The notes beneath the pieces were generated by a model, which was given only the letters and a program-made list of their open reading frames with translations, did not search any database and had not been told where the DNA came from. Of a stretch of DNA of 8,823 nucleotides, positions 1 through 5,523 are shown in pieces. Location: assembly GCA_007122045.1 (NCBI GenBank), contig SKJM01000855.1, positions 1 through 8,823 on the forward strand, given 5' to 3'. This stretch comes from Planctomycetales bacterium. GTDB taxonomy: Bacteria; Planctomycetota; Planctomycetia; Pirellulales; Thermoguttaceae. Positions within the stretch are counted from its first letter, which is position 1; the number at the start of each line of letters is the position of its first letter. Position numbers and translations under genes: made by a program.

Positions 1-557
1 CGGGTTCGGTAGTCTTGGGCCACCATGGGGGCCCGGCTCGCGATTTGGGCGAGGCTGGCCGCCATCAGGCGGCAGTTGGCCGCCAGGTCGGCCGCCATGG
101 CCTGCCCCTCGTCGCGCCGCATCTGCTCCAGGTCGTCGATGGCCGCCGCGAGCGCTTCCCGGATGATCGGCCAGTCGCGCTCGGGCACCGTGGTTTCCGT
201 GTGCTCCTCGACCACGCCGGGCAGCGACAGCAACACGGCCAGCGTCACCGTTTCAGCCGCGCCCCACTCGCGTTCCAGCGCGTCGAGCTGCCGGCGGTAG
301 TGCCCGAGCACCTTCTCGTTGATCCGAAAATCGTCGGCCCGGGACGGCCGGTCGATCCGCAGGTTCACCTGCACCGTGCCCCGGCGAATCCGTTCGCGCA
401 CCGCCTGCTCGACCCGCGGCTCCAGCACGTTGTATCCTTCGCTGCTGCGCACGCTGAGTTTGAAGAACCGGCTGTTCACCGTGCGCACCTCGGCGCGAAC
501 GGCCGTGCCGTCGTCCTGCCGGCGGGCTTCGCCGAAACCAGTCATGCTCAGCAGCAT
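1..557 (-). CDS. yicC: YicC family endoribonuclease, N-terminal part (cut by window edge)
   Basis: The minus-strand reading frame from ATG 557 stays open to base 1, giving the first 185 residues of a protein usually near 290. It opens MLLSMTGFGEARRQ, the hallmark YicC N-terminus (S-M-T-x-F), followed by the conserved VRTVNSRFFKLSVR and VEQAVRERIRRGTVQVNLRI stretches of the YicC_N domain. YicC proteins are stress-linked endoribonucleases; in E. coli YicC acts on small RNAs. The catalytic C-terminal DUF1732 region lies outside the window. ATG 557 is chosen because GGAG lies 8 bases upstream and the start fits the family. An in-frame ATG at 545 would give MTGFGEA but has no better ribosome site. 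The gene follows secG after 153 bases that hold a probable terminator, so it may be transcribed partly on its own. Identity is secure; the exact RNA target is unknown. Confidence 0.93.
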   Translation of the reverse strand, partial: MLLSMTGFGEARRQDDGTAVRAEVRTVNSRFFKLSVRSSEGYNVLEPRVEQAVRERIRRGTVQVNLRIDRPSRADDFRINEKVLGHYRRQLDALEREWGAAETVTLAVLLSLPGVVEEHTETTVPERDWPIIREALAAAIDDLEQMRRDEGQAMAADLAANCRLMAASLAQIASRAPMVAQDYRT

Positions 558-591
558 GGGGCGTGCTCCGGTTGCTGTGCGGGAAAATGCC

Positions 592-621
592 AAAAAACCG
601 CCCTGTAAACGTTCACGGGCG
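592..621 (-). terminator. Probable rho-independent terminator or attenuator between secG and yicC
   Basis: Read on the minus strand, CGCCC GTG (loop AACGTT) TAC A GGGCG forms an 8-pair stem with one bulged A and one G-T pair. It is followed at once by G and six T residues. This is the classic intrinsic terminator layout. It lies 89 bases after the secG stop and ends only 34 bases before the yicC ATG. It could close the pheA-tpiA-secG transcript, or attenuate read-through into yicC. No convincing yicC promoter is visible in the 34 bases after it. Confidence 0.6.
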
Positions 622-626
622 ACTGC

Positions 627-688
627 CCCGATTTTCGCCGCGGCGAGGGTGTTCCTTTGGGGAAACCGTCTTTCGCCGCGAAAATGGG
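627..688 (-). other. Imperfect long stem-loop in the secG-yicC gap
   Basis: The arms at 627-646 and 673-688 pair as CCC, then ATTTTCGC with GCGAAAAT, then GGCGA with TCGCC. There is a single-base bulge at 630 and a three-base bulge at 639-641. The loop contains a second small hairpin (TTCC 652-655 with GGAA 661-664). The structure lies directly upstream, in transcript order, of the T-tailed hairpin at 592-621, and the two together could form one termination or attenuation region. No known riboswitch class is recognised. Confidence 0.4.
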
Positions 689-710
689 ACGATCCCCCTC
701 GCCCATCCGG

Positions 711-1094
711 TTAGGGTTGAGGCTCGGTGCCGGGACCCTCGTCGGCCGGCGCCGGGCCGCCGGGTTCCTCGGGTTCGCCGAAGTCCCAGTCGTCACCGGG
801 CAACGGCTCGTCGTTCGTGGCCGGCGGAGGGGTCGGCGGGCCGGTTGGGCGGAGCCGGTCCTCCGCCCGGCTGAGCACCGCCACGGTAATCAGGCACAGC
901 ACGATCCAGAAGGTCGAGACGCCGATGGTAACTTTCGTGAACACGTCGCCGGCCTTGGTGCCAAAGGCACTCTGGCCGCCCATCCCTCCAAATGCGCCGG
1001 ACAGCCCACCCCCCTTTCCCCGCTGCACGAGCACGAGCAGGATCAAGAAGAGGGCGGTCAGGACCAGCATGATCATCAAAATTGTCGACCACAT
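711..1094 (-). CDS. secG: Preprotein translocase subunit SecG
   Basis: This 127-residue protein is the small accessory subunit of the SecYEG channel, which moves unfolded proteins across or into the cytoplasmic membrane. Residues 3-23 form the first membrane helix. Next comes the typical cytoplasmic loop [15 protein letters not shown], then [16 protein letters not shown] (residues 39-54), then the second helix at about 56-75. Glycine-rich loop, QRGKGGG and FGT are SecG signatures. The last 50 residues form a proline-rich acidic tail (TPPP at 88-91, [13 protein letters not shown]) that is longer than in E. coli SecG; such variable tails are common outside Proteobacteria. GAGGT lies 11 bases before ATG 1094. 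The gene begins 19 bases after tpiA ends, which suggests co-transcription. Identity is clear from the two-helix plan and the loop motifs. Confidence 0.95.
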   Translation of the reverse strand: MWSTILMIMLVLTALFLILLVLVQRGKGGGLSGAFGGMGGQSAFGTKAGDVFTKVTIGVSTFWIVLCLITVAVLSRAEDRLRPTGPPTPPPATNDEPLPGDDWDFGEPEEPGGPAPADEGPGTEPQP

Positions 1095-1113
1095 GAGTTT
1101 GATTTACCTCGGG

Positions 1114-1872
1114 TTACGCCTTCACCCCGGCCACAATGCCCAGGAATGAGTCGGCTTTCAAGGAAGCGCCGCCCACCAGGGCCCCGTCAATATCGGGTTG
1201 GCCCAGGAGTTCGGCGGCGTTGTCGGGCTTCACGCTGCCCCCGTATTGAATGACCACGGACTCGGCAACCTGTGTATTATACTGTCCGGCAATCATCTTG
1301 CGAAGGTCGGCATGGACCTCTTGCGCCTGTTCGGGCGTGGCCACCTTGCCGGTGCCGATGGCCCAAACAGGCTCGTAGGCGAGGACGGTTTTCGTCATCT
1401 GGTGGTCGGACAGGCCGGCCAGCGACCCCTCGAACTGGGTGCGGATCACTTGGAGCGTCTGTCCCGCCTCCCGCTCCTCGAGCAGCTCGCCCACGCATAC
1501 GACGGGAACTAACCCGGCCTGGTGGGCGGCATGAACTTTCCGGTTGACCGCCGCGTCGGTCTCGCCGAGGATGTGCCGCCGCTCGCTGTGCCCCAGGATG
1601 ACGTACTTGCAGCCGACGTCCAAGAGCATCGTCGCGCTGACCTCGCCGGTGTACGCGCCGCCGGCCTCATGGTACATGTTCTGGGCGCCGACGCCCAACT
1701 TCGAGCCGGCAACGGCCCGCCCTACGGCGTCGATATACACATAGGGGGGGCAAACGGCCAGGTCGATGTGGGCGATGTCGGCAATTTGGTCGGCAATGCC
1801 CTCAGCAAGGGCTATGGCCGAAACCCTGTCGGTGTGCATCTTCCAGTTTCCGGCAATGAACGGACGTCGCAT
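1114..1872 (-). CDS. tpiA: Triosephosphate isomerase
   Basis: The 252-residue enzyme interconverts dihydroxyacetone phosphate and glyceraldehyde 3-phosphate in glycolysis and gluconeogenesis, in the cytoplasm. Its length is that of a normal bacterial TIM barrel. All catalytic elements are visible: GNWKM at residues 8-12 (Lys11), GHSERR at 94-99 (His95 electrophile), AYEPVWAIGTGK at 165-176 (catalytic Glu167 and the mobile loop 6 lid), YGGSV at 210-214 and GALVGGASL at 230-238 (phosphate binding). The start at ATG 1872 is supported by GAGGAG six bases upstream. The gene follows pheA by 61 bases, a gap containing a small GGGGG-ATTG-CCCCC hairpin (1912-1925) with no T run. It precedes secG by 19 bases. 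Nothing suggests loss of function. Confidence 0.98.
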   Translation of the reverse strand: MRRPFIAGNWKMHTDRVSAIALAEGIADQIADIAHIDLAVCPPYVYIDAVGRAVAGSKLGVGAQNMYHEAGGAYTGEVSATMLLDVGCKYVILGHSERRHILGETDAAVNRKVHAAHQAGLVPVVCVGELLEEREAGQTLQVIRTQFEGSLAGLSDHQMTKTVLAYEPVWAIGTGKVATPEQAQEVHADLRKMIAGQYNTQVAESVVIQYGGSVKPDNAAELLGQPDIDGALVGGASLKADSFLGIVAGVKA

Positions 1873-1933
1873 CGGGGTCTCCTCGGTCTTTCGTGAAAGG
1901 GATGTACGGGTGGGGGATTGCCCCCGGGAATGG

Positions 1934-3088
1934 TCAGGAATCGATGGGGGTTGCGGCCGGGTAGGAGCCGATCACCTCCAGCCGGGAGGTCTTCTCCTTG
2001 ATGGCCTTCAGGGCCTTGCGCATGGGCGGGTCGGTCTCGTGCCCCTCGACTTCGGTAAAGAACAGGTAAAGCCTCCCCGGCCCCGGCACCGGGAACGACT
2101 CGATCCAGGCGAGGTTCAAGCGATATTGCTTGAACACGGCCAACACGTCGACCAGGGCCCCGAAACGGTGCTCGGTTTGGAACAACAGGGCCGTCTTGTC
2201 GGTGCCCGTCCGCGGCGGCGAATCGCCGCCGATGGTGGCGAAGCGGGTCAGGTTGGCCGGGTTGTCTTCGATGCGTTCGGCCAGCACGTCCAGCCCGTAG
2301 TGCACCCCCGCCTGCAAGCTGGCGATGGCCGCCGCGCCGGGTTTTTCGGCGGCAAGCTGGGCGGCCGTCGACGTACTGGTGACCTCAATCAGCCGCGCCG
2401 CCGGCACGTGCTTCGCCAGCCAGTTGCGGCACTGGCTGAGCGCTTGCGGCCGGCTGTACACCTCGGTCACCTCCTCCCGCCGGCATCTTCCCAACAGGGT
2501 GTGATGGATTTTCATTTCGATTTGCCCGCGAATCTGCACGGGCAATCGGGTGAACATGTCGAGGGTGTCGGCGATTCGGCCGTCGGTGGAGTTTTCGATG
2601 GGGACGACGCCGTAATCGCTGTGGCCCCGGTTGACCTCTTCGAAGACGGCGGGGATGCTTCCGACGGGCACGAACTCGACACCCTGCCCGAAGTGGTCCA
2701 GCGCGGCCAGGTGGCTGTAGCTATAGTGGGGCCCCAGCAGCGCGACGCGTGTTTGGCGCACCAGGGAGCGGCATCCGCTGACCACTTCGCGGAAGACGGC
2801 CCGGACGGCCTTGCCGGGCAAGGGCCCTTCGACCTTCTCCAGGACGTCCGCGAGCCGGCGGTCTTCGAGTCCGGCGGCCAAGTCGGCCCCGAGGGTCCCC
2901 TGGCCGTGTTTGGCCATTTCCTGGACCCGTGTTGCCCGCTGCTGGACGAGTTCGAGCAACTGGCGGTCGATCCGTTCCAGTTCGGCCTGGGGGGAGGGAC
3001 GTCGCTTGGACTGGGTTTTTGGAGTGGGCCGGGACCCGCCCGTGGCGGGTTTTCGCTTACTTTTCGGAGTTGATTTTGTTTTTGCCAT
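1934..3088 (-). CDS. pheA: Prephenate dehydratase with a chorismate-mutase-like N-terminus and ACT domain (P-protein type)
   Basis: PheA converts prephenate to phenylpyruvate in phenylalanine synthesis. Numbering here is from an in-frame TTG at 3100 (388 residues). I prefer ATG 3088 (384 residues, MAKTKS), because ATG is the commoner start; neither has a good Shine-Dalgarno. Layout: a basic Lys/Pro-rich leader (1-36), an AroQ-like helical region (about 37-116), the dehydratase domain (117-290) and an ACT domain (about 303-385). Dehydratase motifs are VPIENSTDG (166-174) and TRF (285-287), whose Thr is the conserved catalytic position. The usual GPEGTFSH loop reads GPHYSYSH (123-130). ACT motifs are GAL (314-316) and ESFP (334-337, usually ESRP). 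In my hand alignment the mutase part keeps Arg55 and Arg82 but not the other catalytic polar residues. Dehydratase identity is secure; mutase activity is doubtful. Confidence 0.92.
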   Translation of the reverse strand: MAKTKSTPKSKRKPATGGSRPTPKTQSKRRPSPQAELERIDRQLLELVQQRATRVQEMAKHGQGTLGADLAAGLEDRRLADVLEKVEGPLPGKAVRAVFREVVSGCRSLVRQTRVALLGPHYSYSHLAALDHFGQGVEFVPVGSIPAVFEEVNRGHSDYGVVPIENSTDGRIADTLDMFTRLPVQIRGQIEMKIHHTLLGRCRREEVTEVYSRPQALSQCRNWLAKHVPAARLIEVTSTSTAAQLAAEKPGAAAIASLQAGVHYGLDVLAERIEDNPANLTRFATIGGDSPPRTGTDKTALLFQTEHRFGALVDVLAVFKQYRLNLAWIESFPVPGPGRLYLFFTEVEGHETDPPMRKALKAIKEKTSRLEVIGSYPAATPIDS

Positions 3089-3120
3089 TGCGGGACCCAA
3101 CCGAGCGTCGGAAACCGATT

Positions 3121-3149
3121 TTTTTATCCGGTGGCGGCCGGTTTGTCAA
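3121..3149 (-). promoter_or_regulatory. Predicted sigma70-type promoter of pheA
   Basis: Read on the minus strand, TTGACA (3149-3144, a perfect -35) is followed by a 17-base spacer and TAAAAA (3126-3121, four of six -10 matches) inside a run of A residues. Transcription would start near 3114, leaving about 25 bases before ATG 3088. It is AT-rich against a GC-rich background and sits directly upstream of pheA. The -35 box is 8 bases from that of the divergent regulator gene. Confidence 0.55.
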
Positions 3150-3157
3150 GCCGGCAC

Positions 3158-3186
3158 TTGACGAGCGTTGACGGAGTATTTAGAAT
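3158..3186 (+). promoter_or_regulatory. Predicted sigma70-type promoter of the GntR regulator
   Basis: TTGACG (3158-3163), a 17-base spacer and TAGAAT (3181-3186) make a near-consensus promoter. The likely start point is 3192-3195, essentially at the ATG at 3195. A second overlapping candidate, TTGACG (3168-3173) with TATTAT (3191-3196) and again 17 bases between, is shifted by exactly 10 bases. It would start transcription inside the coding region, so the first is preferred. Confidence 0.6.
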
Positions 3187-3194
3187 TGAATATT

Positions 3195-3917
3195 ATGTCA
3201 CAATCGCCGCTACCCCAAGTGGAACCCGTCCCCCCGGACGTCGGGCTGCGCCCCCTGATCTTGCGCCAACTCATCCGTGCCATGTTCGGTCACCGCCTTG
3301 TAACCGGCGACCGCCTGGTGGTCAGCAAGTTGGCCACCCAACTCGGCGCCAGTTCCACGCCGGTGCGCGAGGCGCTGCTGGAGTTGAGCACCCTGGGGTT
3401 GGTCGAACTGATTCCCAACCGCGGCGCGGTGTGTCTGCCGTTCGGCGCGGCGCAGCTTCGCGAGATGTATCTCGTGCGGCGAGTCCTGGAAGTGGAAGCC
3501 ACCCGCCGGGCCGCCGAGAAACTTGCCCGCGACGACGACGCCCGATCCACGCTCGGTGAAATCCGCTCGACGCTCGCGTCGCTGCGCGAACGCGGCGATG
3601 CCATGGAGGGCTGGCTGCACGAGGCGGTACGCGTCGACGTGGTTCTGCACGACCTCATTGCCGAGAACTGCGGCAGTCCGCGGCTGTGCCACGAAATCGG
3701 GCGGTACAAGGAACTGATGGTGTGCGTGCGGGAGAGCGTGGGCAACGAGCACTCCGTGCAGCAGATCGCCCTCGAGGAGCACGCGGCGATTGTCGAGCAT
3801 CTGCTGGCAGGCGAAGCCGACCGGGCCGCCGAGGCCATGGGCCGCCACCTCGACCACACGGCGGAACTGGCCGCCACCGTGCTGTTTCCCCCGGAAAACC
3901 GCCGACCGGCCCGGTGA
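3195..3917 (+). CDS. GntR family transcriptional regulator, FadR/FCD subfamily
   Basis: This 240-residue protein has an N-terminal winged helix-turn-helix (about residues 18-83) and an all-helical FCD effector domain (about 88-230). The DNA-binding part contains LIRAMFGHRLVTGDRL, LATQLGASSTPVREALLEL (recognition-helix region, residues 46-64) and the wing GLVELIPNRGAVC, all typical of GntR. The FCD domain keeps the metal- and ligand-binding quartet Asp148, His152, His196 and His218, in the DxxxH ... EEH ... RH arrangement of metal-containing members. It should therefore bind a small carboxylate-type ligand through a metal ion; which one cannot be told. ATG 3195 is preferred over an in-frame TTG at 3168, because the TTG lies within the predicted promoter. 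No Shine-Dalgarno is placed correctly. The gene is divergent from pheA, so it may regulate pheA or itself; this is inference. Confidence 0.92.
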   Translation: MSQSPLPQVEPVPPDVGLRPLILRQLIRAMFGHRLVTGDRLVVSKLATQLGASSTPVREALLELSTLGLVELIPNRGAVCLPFGAAQLREMYLVRRVLEVEATRRAAEKLARDDDARSTLGEIRSTLASLRERGDAMEGWLHEAVRVDVVLHDLIAENCGSPRLCHEIGRYKELMVCVRESVGNEHSVQQIALEEHAAIVEHLLAGEADRAAEAMGRHLDHTAELAATVLFPPENRRPAR

Positions 3918-3921
3918 ACGC

Positions 3922-4052
3922 ACCTGCCGCCCGCTGGAGTCCCGGCTTCAGCCGGTGGGAAAAGCCGCCGCACGACAATAACCTGCCGGGAGTTGTAAAC
4001 GTGGGATAGGCTGGAAGCCTATCCCACGCGGGACTCCCGACTCGCGGCAGGT
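3922..4052. repeat. 131-base palindromic element between convergent genes (REP- or MITE-like)
   Basis: The ends are perfect 9-base inverted repeats, ACCTGCCGC (3922-3930) and GCGGCAGGT (4044-4052). Next inward is a second 9-base pair, GGAGTCCCG (3936-3944) with CGGGACTCC (4029-4037). Inside are a small hairpin, CCGGCT-TC-AGCCGG (3942-3955), and a perfect 12-pair hairpin, CGTGGGATAGGC (4000-4011) with GCCTATCCCACG (4017-4028) and a 5-base loop. A second copy of ACCTGCCG at 3981-3988, continuing into GGGAGT (3988-3993), offers an alternative 72-base fold with the right arm. The element leaves exactly 4 bases to each flanking TGA stop. No T run follows it, so it is not a textbook terminator, but it could stop or insulate convergent transcription. 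No target-site duplication is evident. Confidence 0.75.
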
Positions 4053-4056
4053 CAAG

Positions 4057-5370
4057 TCATTCCGGCATCCCGCCACCCGGGCCGGGCAGGACCGCGCGGA
4101 GCACGAGGTGGGCCATCTCCGGCGGGCAGTTCAGGCGGACGGGGAACTCGCCCGAAACGCCGCGGGTCACGTGCATGATCGTCGGCGGCGCGTAAAAGAC
4201 CCCCGAGGCGTAGCGGACCCCCGCCTGACTGGGGGTCAATAGGGGCCCGATAATAGGAAGTCGAATCTGACCCCCGTGCGTATGGCCGGCCAACAGCAGG
4301 TCGGCATCCTGGGCCTGGGCCCATTCGAGTTGATCGGGGCTGTGCGAAAGGACGATGCGTATGGGCCCCCCACTGGGGGTGCGACGGGGGCAGAACCGCA
4401 GGTCCGCCGCCGGGGCAATCCAAGGCAGTTCGTTGCCCGCCAGAACGATCGGCTCGCCGCGGGCCTCGATCGTCACCCAGCGCCCGCCGAGGTCCACCAG
4501 TCCGTGATCGGTCAGCATTCGGCGGATCCCTTCGCCGTCGCTCCACAGGTCGTGGTTGCCGAGGACGAAAAAGACCCCGTAACGGGCGGTAAGCTGCCCA
4601 AGCGTATCGGGAATCCAATCGAGGCAGCGGCGGTCGTCGACCAGATCGCCGGTGACGGCGATCAGATCGGGCCGGGCGTGGTTGGCCAGGCGGACGACCT
4701 CGCGGAAGTATGCCTTTCCCACGCGGCCGGTGAAATGGAAGTCGGAAAGGTGGACGATGGAGAGCCCGTCCAGCGCGGCCGGCAGCCGCGGCACGTCGAT
4801 GGCCCGCTCGCTGAGGTCCAAATCGAGTATTTCATTGCCGGGCAGGTGGATGAGGAAGTGGTGGGCGTGCTCCTCGGAGGTGACCGCCTCGCCGACCCCC
4901 CGCAGGGACAGGCTCCGCGTTTGCTGAGAGCGAATCACGCCAGGCGGGCCGAGCAGGAGGTTCCGCCACACCCAGTGGGCGACGGCCAGGACCGCCGTCG
5001 CGGCACACACACCCACGTACAGCACTGCCGCCATCCGGCCGGGCGGCGGGGCGGGCCACAGGCGGAAGCTCCCCAGGAACACCTCCCAGCCGGCGGTGTA
5101 AATCCACCCGCCAAAAAGCAAGGGAATCGCCACGAGCAGTAACAAACATACGGCCGAGGCCACGTGCCCGGCCACGCGCGGCAGGTTGACGCCGTGCGCG
5201 CGGTTGACCACCGCCACCCAAAGCAGCACGTGTCCGAGAACCGCCAGAAGGAGGGTGGGGAGCAACATGGTCAACCGGGACGGAATGGAACCGGGGGCCG
5301 GGGGTCGGGGTGTGGTAAACGGGGAAACTTCGCCGCCGCCGGAGCACGGATCGTTGTTGACGGCCGACAC
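4057..5370 (-). CDS. Membrane-anchored metallophosphoesterase (YaeI/YkuE-like)
   Basis: A calcineurin-like phosphoesterase domain with a two-metal site follows an N-terminal membrane region. Three probable membrane helices lie at about residues 35-55, 67-90 and 113-135. The catalytic motifs are DFH (Asp210, His212), GDLVDD (Asp242), GNHD (Asn272, His273), SHSPDQ (His343) and AGHTHGGQ (His363, His365): the full five-motif set, so it is likely active. YaeI/YkuE relatives act on phosphodiesters, some linked to membrane lipids, but the substrate here cannot be inferred. The C-terminal CPPEMAHLVL fits the same family. The start is uncertain. GTG 5370 gives 437 residues with a Gly/Pro-rich 34-residue leader; ATG 5268 (MLLPTLLLAVLG) would start at the first helix. 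Neither has a clear Shine-Dalgarno, and the GTG start overlaps a plus-strand promoter. A TATACT at 5458-5453 is a possible -10 box, without a good -35. Confidence 0.9.
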   Translation of the reverse strand: MSAVNNDPCSGGGEVSPFTTPRPPAPGSIPSRLTMLLPTLLLAVLGHVLLWVAVVNRAHGVNLPRVAGHVASAVCLLLLVAIPLLFGGWIYTAGWEVFLGSFRLWPAPPPGRMAAVLYVGVCAATAVLAVAHWVWRNLLLGPPGVIRSQQTRSLSLRGVGEAVTSEEHAHHFLIHLPGNEILDLDLSERAIDVPRLPAALDGLSIVHLSDFHFTGRVGKAYFREVVRLANHARPDLIAVTGDLVDDRRCLDWIPDTLGQLTARYGVFFVLGNHDLWSDGEGIRRMLTDHGLVDLGGRWVTIEARGEPIVLAGNELPWIAPAADLRFCPRRTPSGGPIRIVLSHSPDQLEWAQAQDADLLLAGHTHGGQIRLPIIGPLLTPSQAGVRYASGVFYAPPTIMHVTRGVSGEFPVRLNCPPEMAHLVLRAVLPGPGGGMPE

Positions 5371-5385
5371 GCCATCCGGTACTAT
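5357..5385 (+). promoter_or_regulatory. Predicted sigma70-type promoter of the peptide transporter operon
   Basis: TTGACG (5357-5362), a 17-base spacer and TACTAT (5380-5385) form a near-consensus promoter facing the binding-protein gene. Transcription would begin near 5392 and give a leader of about 130 bases before ATG 5524. The -35 box overlaps the first codons of the divergent phosphoesterase gene if that gene starts at GTG 5370. The leader can pair GGGCGGC (5422-5428) with GCCGCCC (5459-5465) and form a small GGGGC-CAATC-GCCCC hairpin (5479-5493). No known riboswitch is recognised. Confidence 0.5.
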
Positions 5386-5402
5386 GCCATGTACTATGCC
5401 AT
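5379..5402. repeat. Perfect tandem repeat, 2 x 12 bases
   Basis: GTACTATGCCAT occurs twice without a gap (5379-5390 and 5391-5402). The first copy carries the predicted -10 box TACTAT of the transporter promoter, so the duplication supplies a second TACTAT 12 bases downstream, but without a matching -35. On the minus strand each copy reads ATGGCATAG, a Met-Ala-stop unit just upstream of the phosphoesterase GTG start. Confidence 0.8.
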
Positions 5403-5523
5403 TATTGCAGCATGACAGCCAGGGCGGCCACGGCGACGGTTCCCCAATATCCAGTATAGCCGCCCGCTCCCGCTGGAAGGGGCCAATCGCCCCACGCCCA
5501 TCTTCAGGCTAGAGTAGTGTACC

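Noticed and set aside
1912..1925. GGGGG-ATTG-CCCCC hairpin between pheA and tpiA as a terminator
   Set aside because: The stem is only 5 pairs and no T run follows on either strand. tpiA has its own good Shine-Dalgarno and is probably co-transcribed.
1766..3073. A 435-codon plus-strand open frame opposite pheA and the 5' end of tpiA
   Set aside because: It runs antisense to two clearly conserved enzymes, has low-complexity content and no family resemblance.
3143..3164. Palindrome TTGTCAAG-N6-CTTGACGA as a dedicated operator of the GntR regulator
   Set aside because: It is fully explained by two divergent -35 boxes, and it does not match the TNGTNNNACNA pattern known for FadR-type regulators. 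An operator role remains possible but is not supported on its own.
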